From assembly GCA_937874315.1 (NCBI GenBank), contig CALNAE010000254.1, positions 1 through 54,932 of the forward strand: a DNA stretch of 54,932 bases. The letters run 5' to 3'. The DNA is from an uncultured Bifidobacterium sp. (lineage in GTDB: Bacteria; Actinomycetota; Actinomycetes; Actinomycetales; Bifidobacteriaceae). Position numbers and translations under genes: made by a program. This document shows, piece after piece, positions 26,440 to 33,930 of the stretch (position 1 is its first letter; each line of letters begins with the position of its first letter). The notes under the pieces are model-generated. The model made no database searches and was not told the origin of the DNA. It saw only the letters and a list, made by a program, of their open reading frames with translations.

Positions 26440-28107
26440 TCATGCCTGGCGGGCGGTCTGATGCTCGAGCGAGGCCTTCACCAGCCCTGCGAACAAGGGA
26501 TGAGGCTTGGTAGGCCTCGACTTGAACTCAGGATGAGCCTGGGTGCCGACATAGAAGGGATGGACGTCCTGCGGCAGTTCGATGAACTCGGTGAGTTCGC
26601 CGTCCGGGCTTTCGCCGCTGATGCGTAGTCCCGCGGCACGCAGCTTGTCCTTGTAGGCCACATTGACCTCATAGCGGTGACGATGGCGTTCCGTGACATG
26701 CGTGGTGCCATAGAGCTTAGCCACCAACGAATCCTTCTCCAGCTCAGCCGGATACGAGCCGAGACGCATGGTATGGCCCATGTCGCCCTTGCCTTCGACA
26801 ATGGCCTTCTGCTCCTGCATCGTGGCGATGACCGGATTCTGGCAATCGGGCTCGAACTCCGAGGAATTCGCATCCTCCAAACCCAAAACATGTCGCGCGT
26901 ATTCGATGACCATGGACTGCAATCCCAGGCACAGACCCAGCGCCGGAAGCTTGTGTTCACGCGCGAACCTCAGCGCGCCGATCTTGCCTTCGATGCCGCG
27001 GATGCCAAAGCCTCCCGGAATGACGATGCCGTCGACGTCCCTCAGCTGCTTGCACGCACCCTCCGTGGTCTCGCACAGATCCGCGGCGATCCACTTGACG
27101 TTGACCTTCGCATAATTGGCGAAACCGCCCGCCTTGATGGCCTCGGTGACCGAGAGATAGGCGTCGGGAAGATCGATGTATTTGCCGACTATGGCGACGT
27201 TGACCTCATGCTTGGGATGATGCACACGGTCAAGCAGATCTTCCCATTCCTTCCAGTCCACATCGTGGAATGGAAGCTCAAGCTCACGAACCACGTAGGC
27301 GTCAAGCCCCTCGTCGAACAGTATCTTCGGGACGTCGTAGATGCTGGGCGCATCCACGCAGTTGACAACGCCCTGCGAATCCACATCGCACATCAGTGAG
27401 ATCTTGGCCTTGATGGCGTCATTCAGCGGCCGATCGGAACGAAGCACCAACGCATCGGGGACGATGCCGAGCTGACGCAAGGCCATCACCGAATGCTGGG
27501 TCGGCTTGGTTTTCAGCTCATGCGCGGCCGCGATGTACGGCACCAGGGAGACGTGTACGAACATGCAGTTGTCGGGTCCCAAATCACGGCGGACCTCGCG
27601 CGCGGCCTCCAAGAATGGCTGCGACTCAATGTCACCTACGGTGCCGCCGATCTCGGTGATGATAACATCGACGTCAGCGGATGCCTGGGCGCGCATACGA
27701 CTTTTGATCTCGTTGGTGATATGCGGAATCACCTGCACGCATTGGCCGAGATACTCCCCAGCACGCTCCTTGTTGAGTACCGACTGATAGATCTGACCGG
27801 TGGTCACATTCGCTTTCTGCGACAGAAACACATCGAGGAAACGTTCGTAATGACCGATGTCGAGATCCGTCTCCGCACCGTCCTCGGTAACATAGACCTC
27901 GCCATGCTGGAAGGGGTTCATCGTGCCCGGGTCGACGTTGATATACGGATCGAGTTTCTGCTGCAGCACCCGAAGGCCCCGACTGCGCAGCAACCTTCCC
28001 AATGACGATGCCGTCAGTCCCTTGCCGAGCGAGGAGACCACACCGCCGGTGACGAAAATATGCTTGGTGACGTGTCCCTGAGAATTTCCATGTTGTCTTC
28101 TAACCAT
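26440..28107 (-). CDS. pyrG: CTP synthase
   Basis: PyrG converts UTP to CTP using ATP and glutamine-derived ammonia. The synthetase domain opens with KHIFVTGGVVSSLGKGLTASS and has DPYINVDPGTMNPFQHGEVYVT. The glutamine amidotransferase domain starts near 300 and has GLCLGLQSMVIEYARHVLGL with the nucleophile Cys, plus HPEFKSRPTKPHPLF at the end. The length is 555 residues. The ATG at 28107 adds about 12 residues before the conserved block; no better start is in frame. It is last in the aroC-aroKB-aroQ-pyrG run. Confidence 0.97.
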   Translation of the reverse strand: MVRRQHGNSQGHVTKHIFVTGGVVSSLGKGLTASSLGRLLRSRGLRVLQQKLDPYINVDPGTMNPFQHGEVYVTEDGAETDLDIGHYERFLDVFLSQKANVTTGQIYQSVLNKERAGEYLGQCVQVIPHITNEIKSRMRAQASADVDVIITEIGGTVGDIESQPFLEAAREVRRDLGPDNCMFVHVSLVPYIAAAHELKTKPTQHSVMALRQLGIVPDALVLRSDRPLNDAIKAKISLMCDVDSQGVVNCVDAPSIYDVPKILFDEGLDAYVVRELELPFHDVDWKEWEDLLDRVHHPKHEVNVAIVGKYIDLPDAYLSVTEAIKAGGFANYAKVNVKWIAADLCETTEGACKQLRDVDGIVIPGGFGIRGIEGKIGALRFAREHKLPALGLCLGLQSMVIEYARHVLGLEDANSSEFEPDCQNPVIATMQEQKAIVEGKGDMGHTMRLGSYPAELEKDSLVAKLYGTTHVTERHRHRYEVNVAYKDKLRAAGLRISGESPDGELTEFIELPQDVHPFYVGTQAHPEFKSRPTKPHPLFAGLVKASLEHQTARQA

Positions 28108-28235
28108 GGAACTTCAATGTATCATGCGCAGTTGACGCGGCGTGTTACATGGGTTCCGTGAAAGCCGAGCGCCTTTCACACACCCGGGACACTGAAAGAT
28201 TGCACCAACGCATCCTTACCGGCGGTGGACCGCTC

Positions 28236-28685
28236 TCATGATTCGAGCAGATGCGCCACGGCCTCCAACGCCAGTCGATAGCCGAAGAAGCCCAATCCGG
28301 TGATGGTGCCGGTCGCCACGGGCGAGATGACGCTATGTTTGCGAAAGGCGTCGCGAGCGGATGGATTGGATATATGCACCTCCATGAGAGGCAGCCCGGC
28401 ATCGGTCACCATATGGGCCGCATCGGCGAGCCCGTAGCTGTAATGGGTGAAGGCCGCGGGATTCATCACCACCGGGGTGTTGTCGTCGACGGCCTCATGC
28501 ATCCAACCGATCATCTCGGCCTCGTCATCGGTCTGCCGCACATCGACGTCGACGCCCAGTTCTCCACCCCACTGCGTGCACAGACGCCGCAATTCGGCCA
28601 AGTCCTGGTGGCCATAGACATCGGGCTCACGCACGCCCAACCGGCCTAGATTCGGACCATTGACCACCATGATCAGCTGTGTCAT
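28236..28685 (-). CDS. aroQ: type II 3-dehydroquinate dehydratase
   Basis: AroQ removes water from 3-dehydroquinate in the shikimate pathway. The 149-residue protein has VVNGPNLGRLGVREPDVYG at the N-terminus, with the catalytic Tyr. NPAAFTHYSYGLADA and EVHISNPSARDAFRKHSVIS carry the catalytic His. GGGAG lies nine bases before the ATG. The 145 bp between it and aroKB shows no gene or clear hairpin. Confidence 0.96.
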   Translation of the reverse strand: MTQLIMVVNGPNLGRLGVREPDVYGHQDLAELRRLCTQWGGELGVDVDVRQTDDEAEMIGWMHEAVDDNTPVVMNPAAFTHYSYGLADAAHMVTDAGLPLMEVHISNPSARDAFRKHSVISPVATGTITGLGFFGYRLALEAVAHLLES

Positions 28686-28830
28686 CCCTTGTCACTCCCA
28701 TCATTCGATATTGTTTCACCTACGGTATCGGCGCATCTCCACGGGCCCTGTCCTCGCCGCGCGTCGTCACGCCGTGGTGCCGCCGCGATCGTGCCTGCGT
28801 CCGCGAGAGACGACGTCGATGTTCCAGACA

Positions 28831-30498
28831 TCAACGCCGACGAATGCGCAGGAATGCCTCATGCACTGCATCGAGCGGCGGGTCGTCCAGATGTATGGGG
28901 TGTTGCAGACCATCGAGCACCACGAATCGCAGCGTATTGCCCCGGGCCTTCTTATCGCGATGCATCAAGGCCAGCACCTCTTCCCAGGTGCCGCCCGACC
29001 AAGAGACGGGAAGCCCGAGCGCGGAAAGCAACGAGCGGTGGTAATCCACCTCATCGTTCGTGAGATATCCGAGCAGATGCGCGAGCTCGGCCGCATAGAC
29101 GCATCCTACGGCCACCGCGTTGCCATGCCGCCACGTGAAACGCTCGATCGTCTCGATGGCGTGCGCCAAGGTATGCCCATAGTTGAGGAACTCCCTGAGC
29201 CCGGATTCCTTCAGATCCCTGGAGACGTGATATGCCTTGACCCGCACCGTGCGCTCGATGAGTTCTTCGACGGTGGATTCCAGTCCCGATCCGAGGAAGG
29301 TCTTGGAATCAAAGGACCGAAGTTCATCACAGTGCCGTTCGAGTACGTCCAGAATCGTAGCGTCGCGGATAAAGCCGGATTTCGCGACTTCACCCAGACC
29401 CTCGATGAAGATGTCGTTCGGCAGCGTCTCCAATGTGGTCAGATCAGCCAACACGCCCGCCGGCGTGTAGAACGAGCCAACCAGATTCTTGCCTTGCGGC
29501 GTGTTCACCCCCGTCTTGCCGCCCGTCGACGCGTCGACCATGGCGAGCAACGAGGTAGGACAGTTCACGTAGCGTATTCCACGCATCCAGGTCGCCGCAA
29601 CAAATCCCGCCAGATCCGTGGCGGCTCCACCTCCGAGACCTACTATGGCGTCGGACCTGGTGAAGCCCTCCTCCGCCAGACGCTGCCAGATCGTGTCAGC
29701 CACCGGAATCGTTTTTCCGGCCTCGGCATCCGCGATCACGAGATCGACGACACGATATCCGGCCTGTCGCAACTGCGCCCTGGCACGATCGGAATGACGC
29801 TGTACGGACTGGGTATGGATAAGCGCAACCGAATGCGCGTGATCGCCTACCACGAGGGCCAACTGGTCAAGCACGTGCTCCGCGATGCGGACATCATAGG
29901 GCTGCGATCCTGCCGTATCTATATGAATCATGCGTTGCCGCATGGCGGCCTCCAACTTTCTGGACGCCGTATGCGGCGTCGAACCATGAGTTCTCACGCG
30001 AATATTCGCCAATCGCGCATATACAGGATCACGCTCGGCATACAGCTGCCACCATCGTGAATCGGCATCTCCCGACAGCAGTGGTCGTTTGCCGCCATGC
30101 CTAGCGCGGACCATCGCCTCCTGCGGATCGGCCTGGAGATAGATCAAACGGCCATGGCGGCGCACATATCGCGTCAGCAACCGCTGTGTCGAATCGGTCA
30201 TCGCCGCCCCTCCGCCCAGAGCCAGCATCCCGGTGAATCGACCGAGAAGATCGGCTATCGTCGAGGCTTCGAGGCTGCGGAACGCCGGTTCTCCGTACCT
30301 CTCGAAATACTGTGCGATGGTCATATTCACGTCATGCTCAATATACTGATCCACATCGATGAAATCGAGACCGAGACGCAAGGCAGTCTCATGGCCGACT
30401 CGGGTTTTCCCCGCACCCGGCATGCCGATGATCACGGCCACCGGCTGCCCGTGTTCATCTGAACGATCATGTTCGCACGGCGTGACTGCACCTTTCAT
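28831..30498 (-). CDS. aroKB: fused shikimate kinase / 3-dehydroquinate synthase
   Basis: Two pathway enzymes are joined in one 555-residue chain. Residues 20-185 are shikimate kinase (P-loop GMPGAGKTRVG, DVDQYIEHD, LALGGGAAM). Residues 190-550 are dehydroquinate synthase (IVGLGGGAATDLAGFVAATWMRG, CPTSLLAMVDASTGGKTGVN, GEVAKSGFI, FLNYGHTLAHAIE with metal ligands). The order is kinase first. The fusion is usual in bifidobacteria as far as I recall. GGGGG precedes the ATG, 14 bases after the aroC stop. Confidence 0.96.
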   Translation of the reverse strand: MKGAVTPCEHDRSDEHGQPVAVIIGMPGAGKTRVGHETALRLGLDFIDVDQYIEHDVNMTIAQYFERYGEPAFRSLEASTIADLLGRFTGMLALGGGAAMTDSTQRLLTRYVRRHGRLIYLQADPQEAMVRARHGGKRPLLSGDADSRWWQLYAERDPVYARLANIRVRTHGSTPHTASRKLEAAMRQRMIHIDTAGSQPYDVRIAEHVLDQLALVVGDHAHSVALIHTQSVQRHSDRARAQLRQAGYRVVDLVIADAEAGKTIPVADTIWQRLAEEGFTRSDAIVGLGGGAATDLAGFVAATWMRGIRYVNCPTSLLAMVDASTGGKTGVNTPQGKNLVGSFYTPAGVLADLTTLETLPNDIFIEGLGEVAKSGFIRDATILDVLERHCDELRSFDSKTFLGSGLESTVEELIERTVRVKAYHVSRDLKESGLREFLNYGHTLAHAIETIERFTWRHGNAVAVGCVYAAELAHLLGYLTNDEVDYHRSLLSALGLPVSWSGGTWEEVLALMHRDKKARGNTLRFVVLDGLQHPIHLDDPPLDAVHEAFLRIRRR

Positions 30499-30512
30499 CG
30501 CAATCCCCCGCT

Positions 30513-31700
30513 CTAGCGTAAGTGCTCGGGCCAGGAAGCGAGATACGACCGGGCGTTTCTGGATGTTTCGCCGAGACTGTCCCCCCCGAATTTCTCCAGC
30601 ACGAACCTGGCCAACGTCAATCGGACCATGGCTTCGGCCACGACCGCGGCCGCCGGGACCGCGGTGCTGTCCGAACGCTGGTTGATGGCCTGGGCGGACT
30701 CGCCGGTCGCGACATCCACCGTTCGCAGCGCTCGTGGAATGGAGGGGATCGGTTTCATCGCCGCACGGACTCTGATGATCTCACCGTTGGACATGCCGCC
30801 TTCGATGCCTCCCGCCCGATTGGTCAGCCGTGCGATACGGCCGTCGTTGCCCGGCACCATCTCGTCATGCGCCTGTGAGCCGAAGCGCTGCGCCTCACGG
30901 AATCCGTCGCCAATCTCGACGCCCTTGATGGCCTGAATGCCCATCAATGCCCCCGCCAACGCCCCGTCAAGCCTGCGATCAGATTCGACGTAGGTGCCGA
31001 GACCGGCCGGCACCCCGTATGCCAGCACCTCGATGACACCGCCGATGGTGTCGGCACGGGCCTTCCCCTCGTCGATCCGCGCCATCATACGAAGCTCCGC
31101 GCCCTTGTCGAGAGTTCGCACGGGCGAATGGTCCAATGCCTCGACGTCGTCCGGCGTGGGCAGACGATAGTCATCCGGCAGCCCCTCTCCCGCGATCGAG
31201 ACGACATGCGCGACAGTACGTATGCCGACCGACTGTTCGAGGAAACATGCCGCGACCGCGCCCAAGGCCACACGAGCGGCGGTTTCGCGTGCGCTGGACC
31301 GCTCCAGCACTGGTCTGGCGTCATCGAAAGCGTATTTGCGCATGCCGGTGAGATCGGCATGCCCCGGGCGAGGCCTAGTTAGCGGAGCGTTCCGACCGGT
31401 CTTGGGCAGGGTGTGATCCAGAGGATCCGCGCTCATCACATCGGTCCACTTCGGCCATTCGGTGTTGTCGATCTCGATCGAGATCGGGGAACCGAGGGTA
31501 CGGCCATGGCGCACGCCGGTGAGCAGCCTGACCACATCCTGCTCAAATGACATGCGCGAACCCCTGCCATACCCCAGTCGCCTTCTCGCCAACGCTTCGC
31601 TGACATCCTGCGAGGTGACGGCGATGCCGGAAGGCAGCCCTTCGATCATCGCCACCAATGCCTCGCCATGGGATTCTCCTGCGGTTAGCCAGCGCAACAT
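30513..31700 (-). CDS. aroC: chorismate synthase
   Basis: AroC makes chorismate from EPSP, with reduced FMN as cofactor. The family signatures are TAGESHGEALVAMIEGLPSG at the N-terminus and GRGSRMSFEQD; the central block is RPGHADLTGMRKYAFDDARPVLERSSARETA. GGMSNGEIIRVRAAMKPI lies near the C-terminus. At 395 residues it is full length. AAGGAG lies before the ATG. It heads the minus-strand aro operon and is divergent from the prepilin peptidase by 42 bp. Confidence 0.97.
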   Translation of the reverse strand: MLRWLTAGESHGEALVAMIEGLPSGIAVTSQDVSEALARRRLGYGRGSRMSFEQDVVRLLTGVRHGRTLGSPISIEIDNTEWPKWTDVMSADPLDHTLPKTGRNAPLTRPRPGHADLTGMRKYAFDDARPVLERSSARETAARVALGAVAACFLEQSVGIRTVAHVVSIAGEGLPDDYRLPTPDDVEALDHSPVRTLDKGAELRMMARIDEGKARADTIGGVIEVLAYGVPAGLGTYVESDRRLDGALAGALMGIQAIKGVEIGDGFREAQRFGSQAHDEMVPGNDGRIARLTNRAGGIEGGMSNGEIIRVRAAMKPIPSIPRALRTVDVATGESAQAINQRSDSTAVPAAAVVAEAMVRLTLARFVLEKFGGDSLGETSRNARSYLASWPEHLR

Positions 31701-31730
31701 GCTTTCTCCTTCGTCGATCTTCTATTCGAC

Positions 31731-31736
31731 TATCTT
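31731..31736 (+). promoter_or_regulatory. -10 element, likely leaderless start
   Basis: TATCTT is followed by six bases and then the ATG of the prepilin peptidase gene. No ribosome-binding site is present, so transcription probably begins at or next to the start codon. Confidence 0.4.
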
Positions 31737-31742
31737 AGCTAT

Positions 31743-32216
31743 ATGACCTACCTGGCGACGTTGCCCAGTCTGCTGTGTGGACTGGTGCTGTGCGGTACCG
31801 ATCTCGCGCACCGCCGTGTGCCTCGTGCCACGGTCGCACTGGGATTCGTGATCCAGCTGCTGGTACTGGTGGGTGTCGGAGCTTGGACCGCTCGACCGTG
31901 GTTGTTCATGCTTTGCACTGCCTATGGGCTCGCCGCCATGGGGATGCAACTGGGACTGGCGCTCCTGCGTCCCGGTTCGTTGGGATTCGGAGACGTCACC
32001 GTCGCCTTGGTGATCGGCCAGGCCTTGGGCGTATTCGGCGTTCGGGCCTTTGTGCTCTGGTGGCTGCTGATGGGAGTGCTCGGCCTGATCTGGATATGGG
32101 CGTGGAACAGATATGCACGGGCAGAGCCCCAGTATCAAGCGGAAGCCACGCCGGTTAAGGTTCCATTCGTTCCGGTCATGGTATGTGCGGGCCTTTTTGC
32201 CGCGGTGTTGGGGTAA
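31743..32216 (+). CDS. A24-family prepilin peptidase (TadV/CpaA-like)
   Basis: This 157-residue polytopic protein has the two aspartates of the A24 family: GTDLAHRRVPR near residue 20 and LGFGDVTVALVIG near 85, in place of the usual GxGDxK. There are about five membrane helices. It lacks the N-terminal methyltransferase domain of PilD, as in TadV/CpaA or archaeal enzymes. It would process type IV-like prepilins, but no pilus genes are in the window. The start appears leaderless. It is a lone plus-strand gene between aroC and mltG. Confidence 0.78.
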   Translation: MTYLATLPSLLCGLVLCGTDLAHRRVPRATVALGFVIQLLVLVGVGAWTARPWLFMLCTAYGLAAMGMQLGLALLRPGSLGFGDVTVALVIGQALGVFGVRAFVLWWLLMGVLGLIWIWAWNRYARAEPQYQAEATPVKVPFVPVMVCAGLFAAVLG

Positions 32217-32287
32217 CGCCATGCGGTGTTTGAGTCGCATGGCCCGGGCCGACCCTGGGTCATCCATCGCTTGGGCGTCGGACGCCG

Positions 32288-33466
32288 TCAGTTGGCGTTC
32301 GAATTGGAGTTTTTATATTCCTCGCGCAGCTTCCAGAACTCGTCCTCGGTCGTGGCGAACTTGGTCTCCCCGGTTTTCATATCGGTCGTCACGAAATACA
32401 GCCAGTCACCCGCAGGTGGATTCATCGCCGCCCGCAGCGCCTCATCCCCGGGGTTGCTGATCGGCGTCGGCGGCAGACCCTCGTTGACGCGCGTGTTGTA
32501 GGGATTCGAGCCGTCGCTCAGCATCGCATCGGTCAGTGCGCTGGCCTGGATTCCCAACCCATAGGCGACAGTGGTGTCCATTCCCAGCGGCATGTTCTTA
32601 CCGAGCCGGTTGAGGATGACCCGCGAGACCTTTCCGTAATAGGCGTCGGAGTTCACCTCCGACTCCGCGATGGACGCGATGATGAGAATACGCTCACGTT
32701 GGGCTCCTTGGGGAGCGCCGAGGGTGTCGAGATCCTCGATGCGCTGATCAACCATGGCCTTGATAATCGCAGTGGCCGACTTCATGGCCTTGACGTCATA
32801 GCTGCCCGGGCCGAACCAACCCTCGTATTTGCCGTTCGCCTCAGCGGGCAGAATCGTCGTACCCCCGGCGTCGATGACCGCGGTGAACTCCGAAGCCGGA
32901 ATACCGGAAAGCTTTGCCGCCTGGCCGAGGACATCCGAAACCCGTTCACCCGAGCGGACCTGCAACAACCCTTTGGCCTTGCTCTGATCGGAAAGGATCT
33001 TCACGACGTCGGCGGAGGACATGCGGTATTTCAGCGCATAAGTACCCGGATACAGCGTGCTGTTGTTCGATGACACCGCGGTGGCGAATATGCCCGAGGA
33101 CTTGACGATGCCGGCCCGCACCAGATTCGAAGCGATCTGCGCCACTCCCTGACCGCTTTGTACCGTGAACGAGACCGACCCGGAGCCGGGACCGGGATAA
33201 TCGGCGGTGTCGGAGCTGTCGGATTCACGGGCACTGATCCAGTGCTTGAGCTGGACATAGCCGAACGCGCCCGCGCCCACCACCAAAGACAGCACGACCA
33301 GCACGGCCACAATTGCGACGATCACGTGCCGTCGACCTCGATCGCGACGCCGACGCATCTCCTTGCGCGACTTTGGAGGCATAGGGGGAAGTGAACCGGG
33401 CTGTGGCCCGTTCGCCGCCGGCTGATCCGTCAGATCACCGAACAGCTCCTCAAAATCATCAGCCAT
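32288..33466 (-). CDS. mltG: endolytic murein transglycosylase MltG
   Basis: MltG is a membrane-anchored lytic transglycosylase that cuts nascent peptidoglycan and sets glycan length. The 392-residue protein has a cytoplasmic N-terminal 50 residues, basic just before the membrane (KSRKEMRRRRDRGRR). One membrane helix follows (IVAIVAVLVVLSLVVGAGAF), then a LysM-like subdomain and a YceG domain. The catalytic region reads ILIIASIAESEVN, with the conserved Glu, followed by GMDTTVAYGLG and GLPPTPISNPG. GGGAG is six bases before the ATG at 33466. Confidence 0.94.
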   Translation of the reverse strand: MADDFEELFGDLTDQPAANGPQPGSLPPMPPKSRKEMRRRRDRGRRHVIVAIVAVLVVLSLVVGAGAFGYVQLKHWISARESDSSDTADYPGPGSGSVSFTVQSGQGVAQIASNLVRAGIVKSSGIFATAVSSNNSTLYPGTYALKYRMSSADVVKILSDQSKAKGLLQVRSGERVSDVLGQAAKLSGIPASEFTAVIDAGGTTILPAEANGKYEGWFGPGSYDVKAMKSATAIIKAMVDQRIEDLDTLGAPQGAQRERILIIASIAESEVNSDAYYGKVSRVILNRLGKNMPLGMDTTVAYGLGIQASALTDAMLSDGSNPYNTRVNEGLPPTPISNPGDEALRAAMNPPAGDWLYFVTTDMKTGETKFATTEDEFWKLREEYKNSNSNAN

Positions 33467-33469
33467 CAA

Positions 33470-33922
33470 TCACTCCCTGTGTTGGTCCAAGGCCATCTGC
33501 AAAATCAGCACGGCGGATTGCTGATCGATCAGCGGACGATGCTGTCGACTGGATATCAGGGCCTCTTGTAACTGGCGATGCGCGCTCACGGTAGTCAGCC
33601 GCTCATCGAGCAGCACGATGCGGGGCATTCCATCCTGCCCGGCGTTCCCAGCATGCACGATCCGCAGTCGTTTTTCAAGATTCGCGGCCCATCGACGCGC
33701 CTTCTTCGCGCTTTTTCCATCCGTCCCATCCAGCTGCAACGGCAGCCCTATGACCACGGCCTCCGGCCGCTCGCGCTGGATGACGTCGATCACGTCATCC
33801 AACGCGCGAAAGGAATCCCCATAGGACTGAATGTTGCCGATGGGGTGTGCAAGCGAAAGCTCGGGGTCGGATAATGCCAGTCCGACCCGAGCATCGCCGA
33901 GATCAACTCCGAGCCAGATCAT
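33470..33922 (-). CDS. ruvX: RuvX/YqgF pre-16S rRNA nuclease
   Basis: The 150-residue RNase H-fold protein begins MIWLGVDLGDARVGLALSD, where the first catalytic Asp sits. VVIGLPLQLDGTDGKSAKKA and LLDERLTTVSAH carry the other acidic residues. YqgF processes the 16S rRNA 5' end; the Holliday-junction role is doubtful. It sits between alaS and mltG with eight-base and three-base gaps, a common actinobacterial order. AAAGGA precedes the ATG. Confidence 0.95.
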   Translation of the reverse strand: MIWLGVDLGDARVGLALSDPELSLAHPIGNIQSYGDSFRALDDVIDVIQRERPEAVVIGLPLQLDGTDGKSAKKARRWAANLEKRLRIVHAGNAGQDGMPRIVLLDERLTTVSAHRQLQEALISSRQHRPLIDQQSAVLILQMALDQHRE

Positions 33923-33930
33923 AGGTCCTT

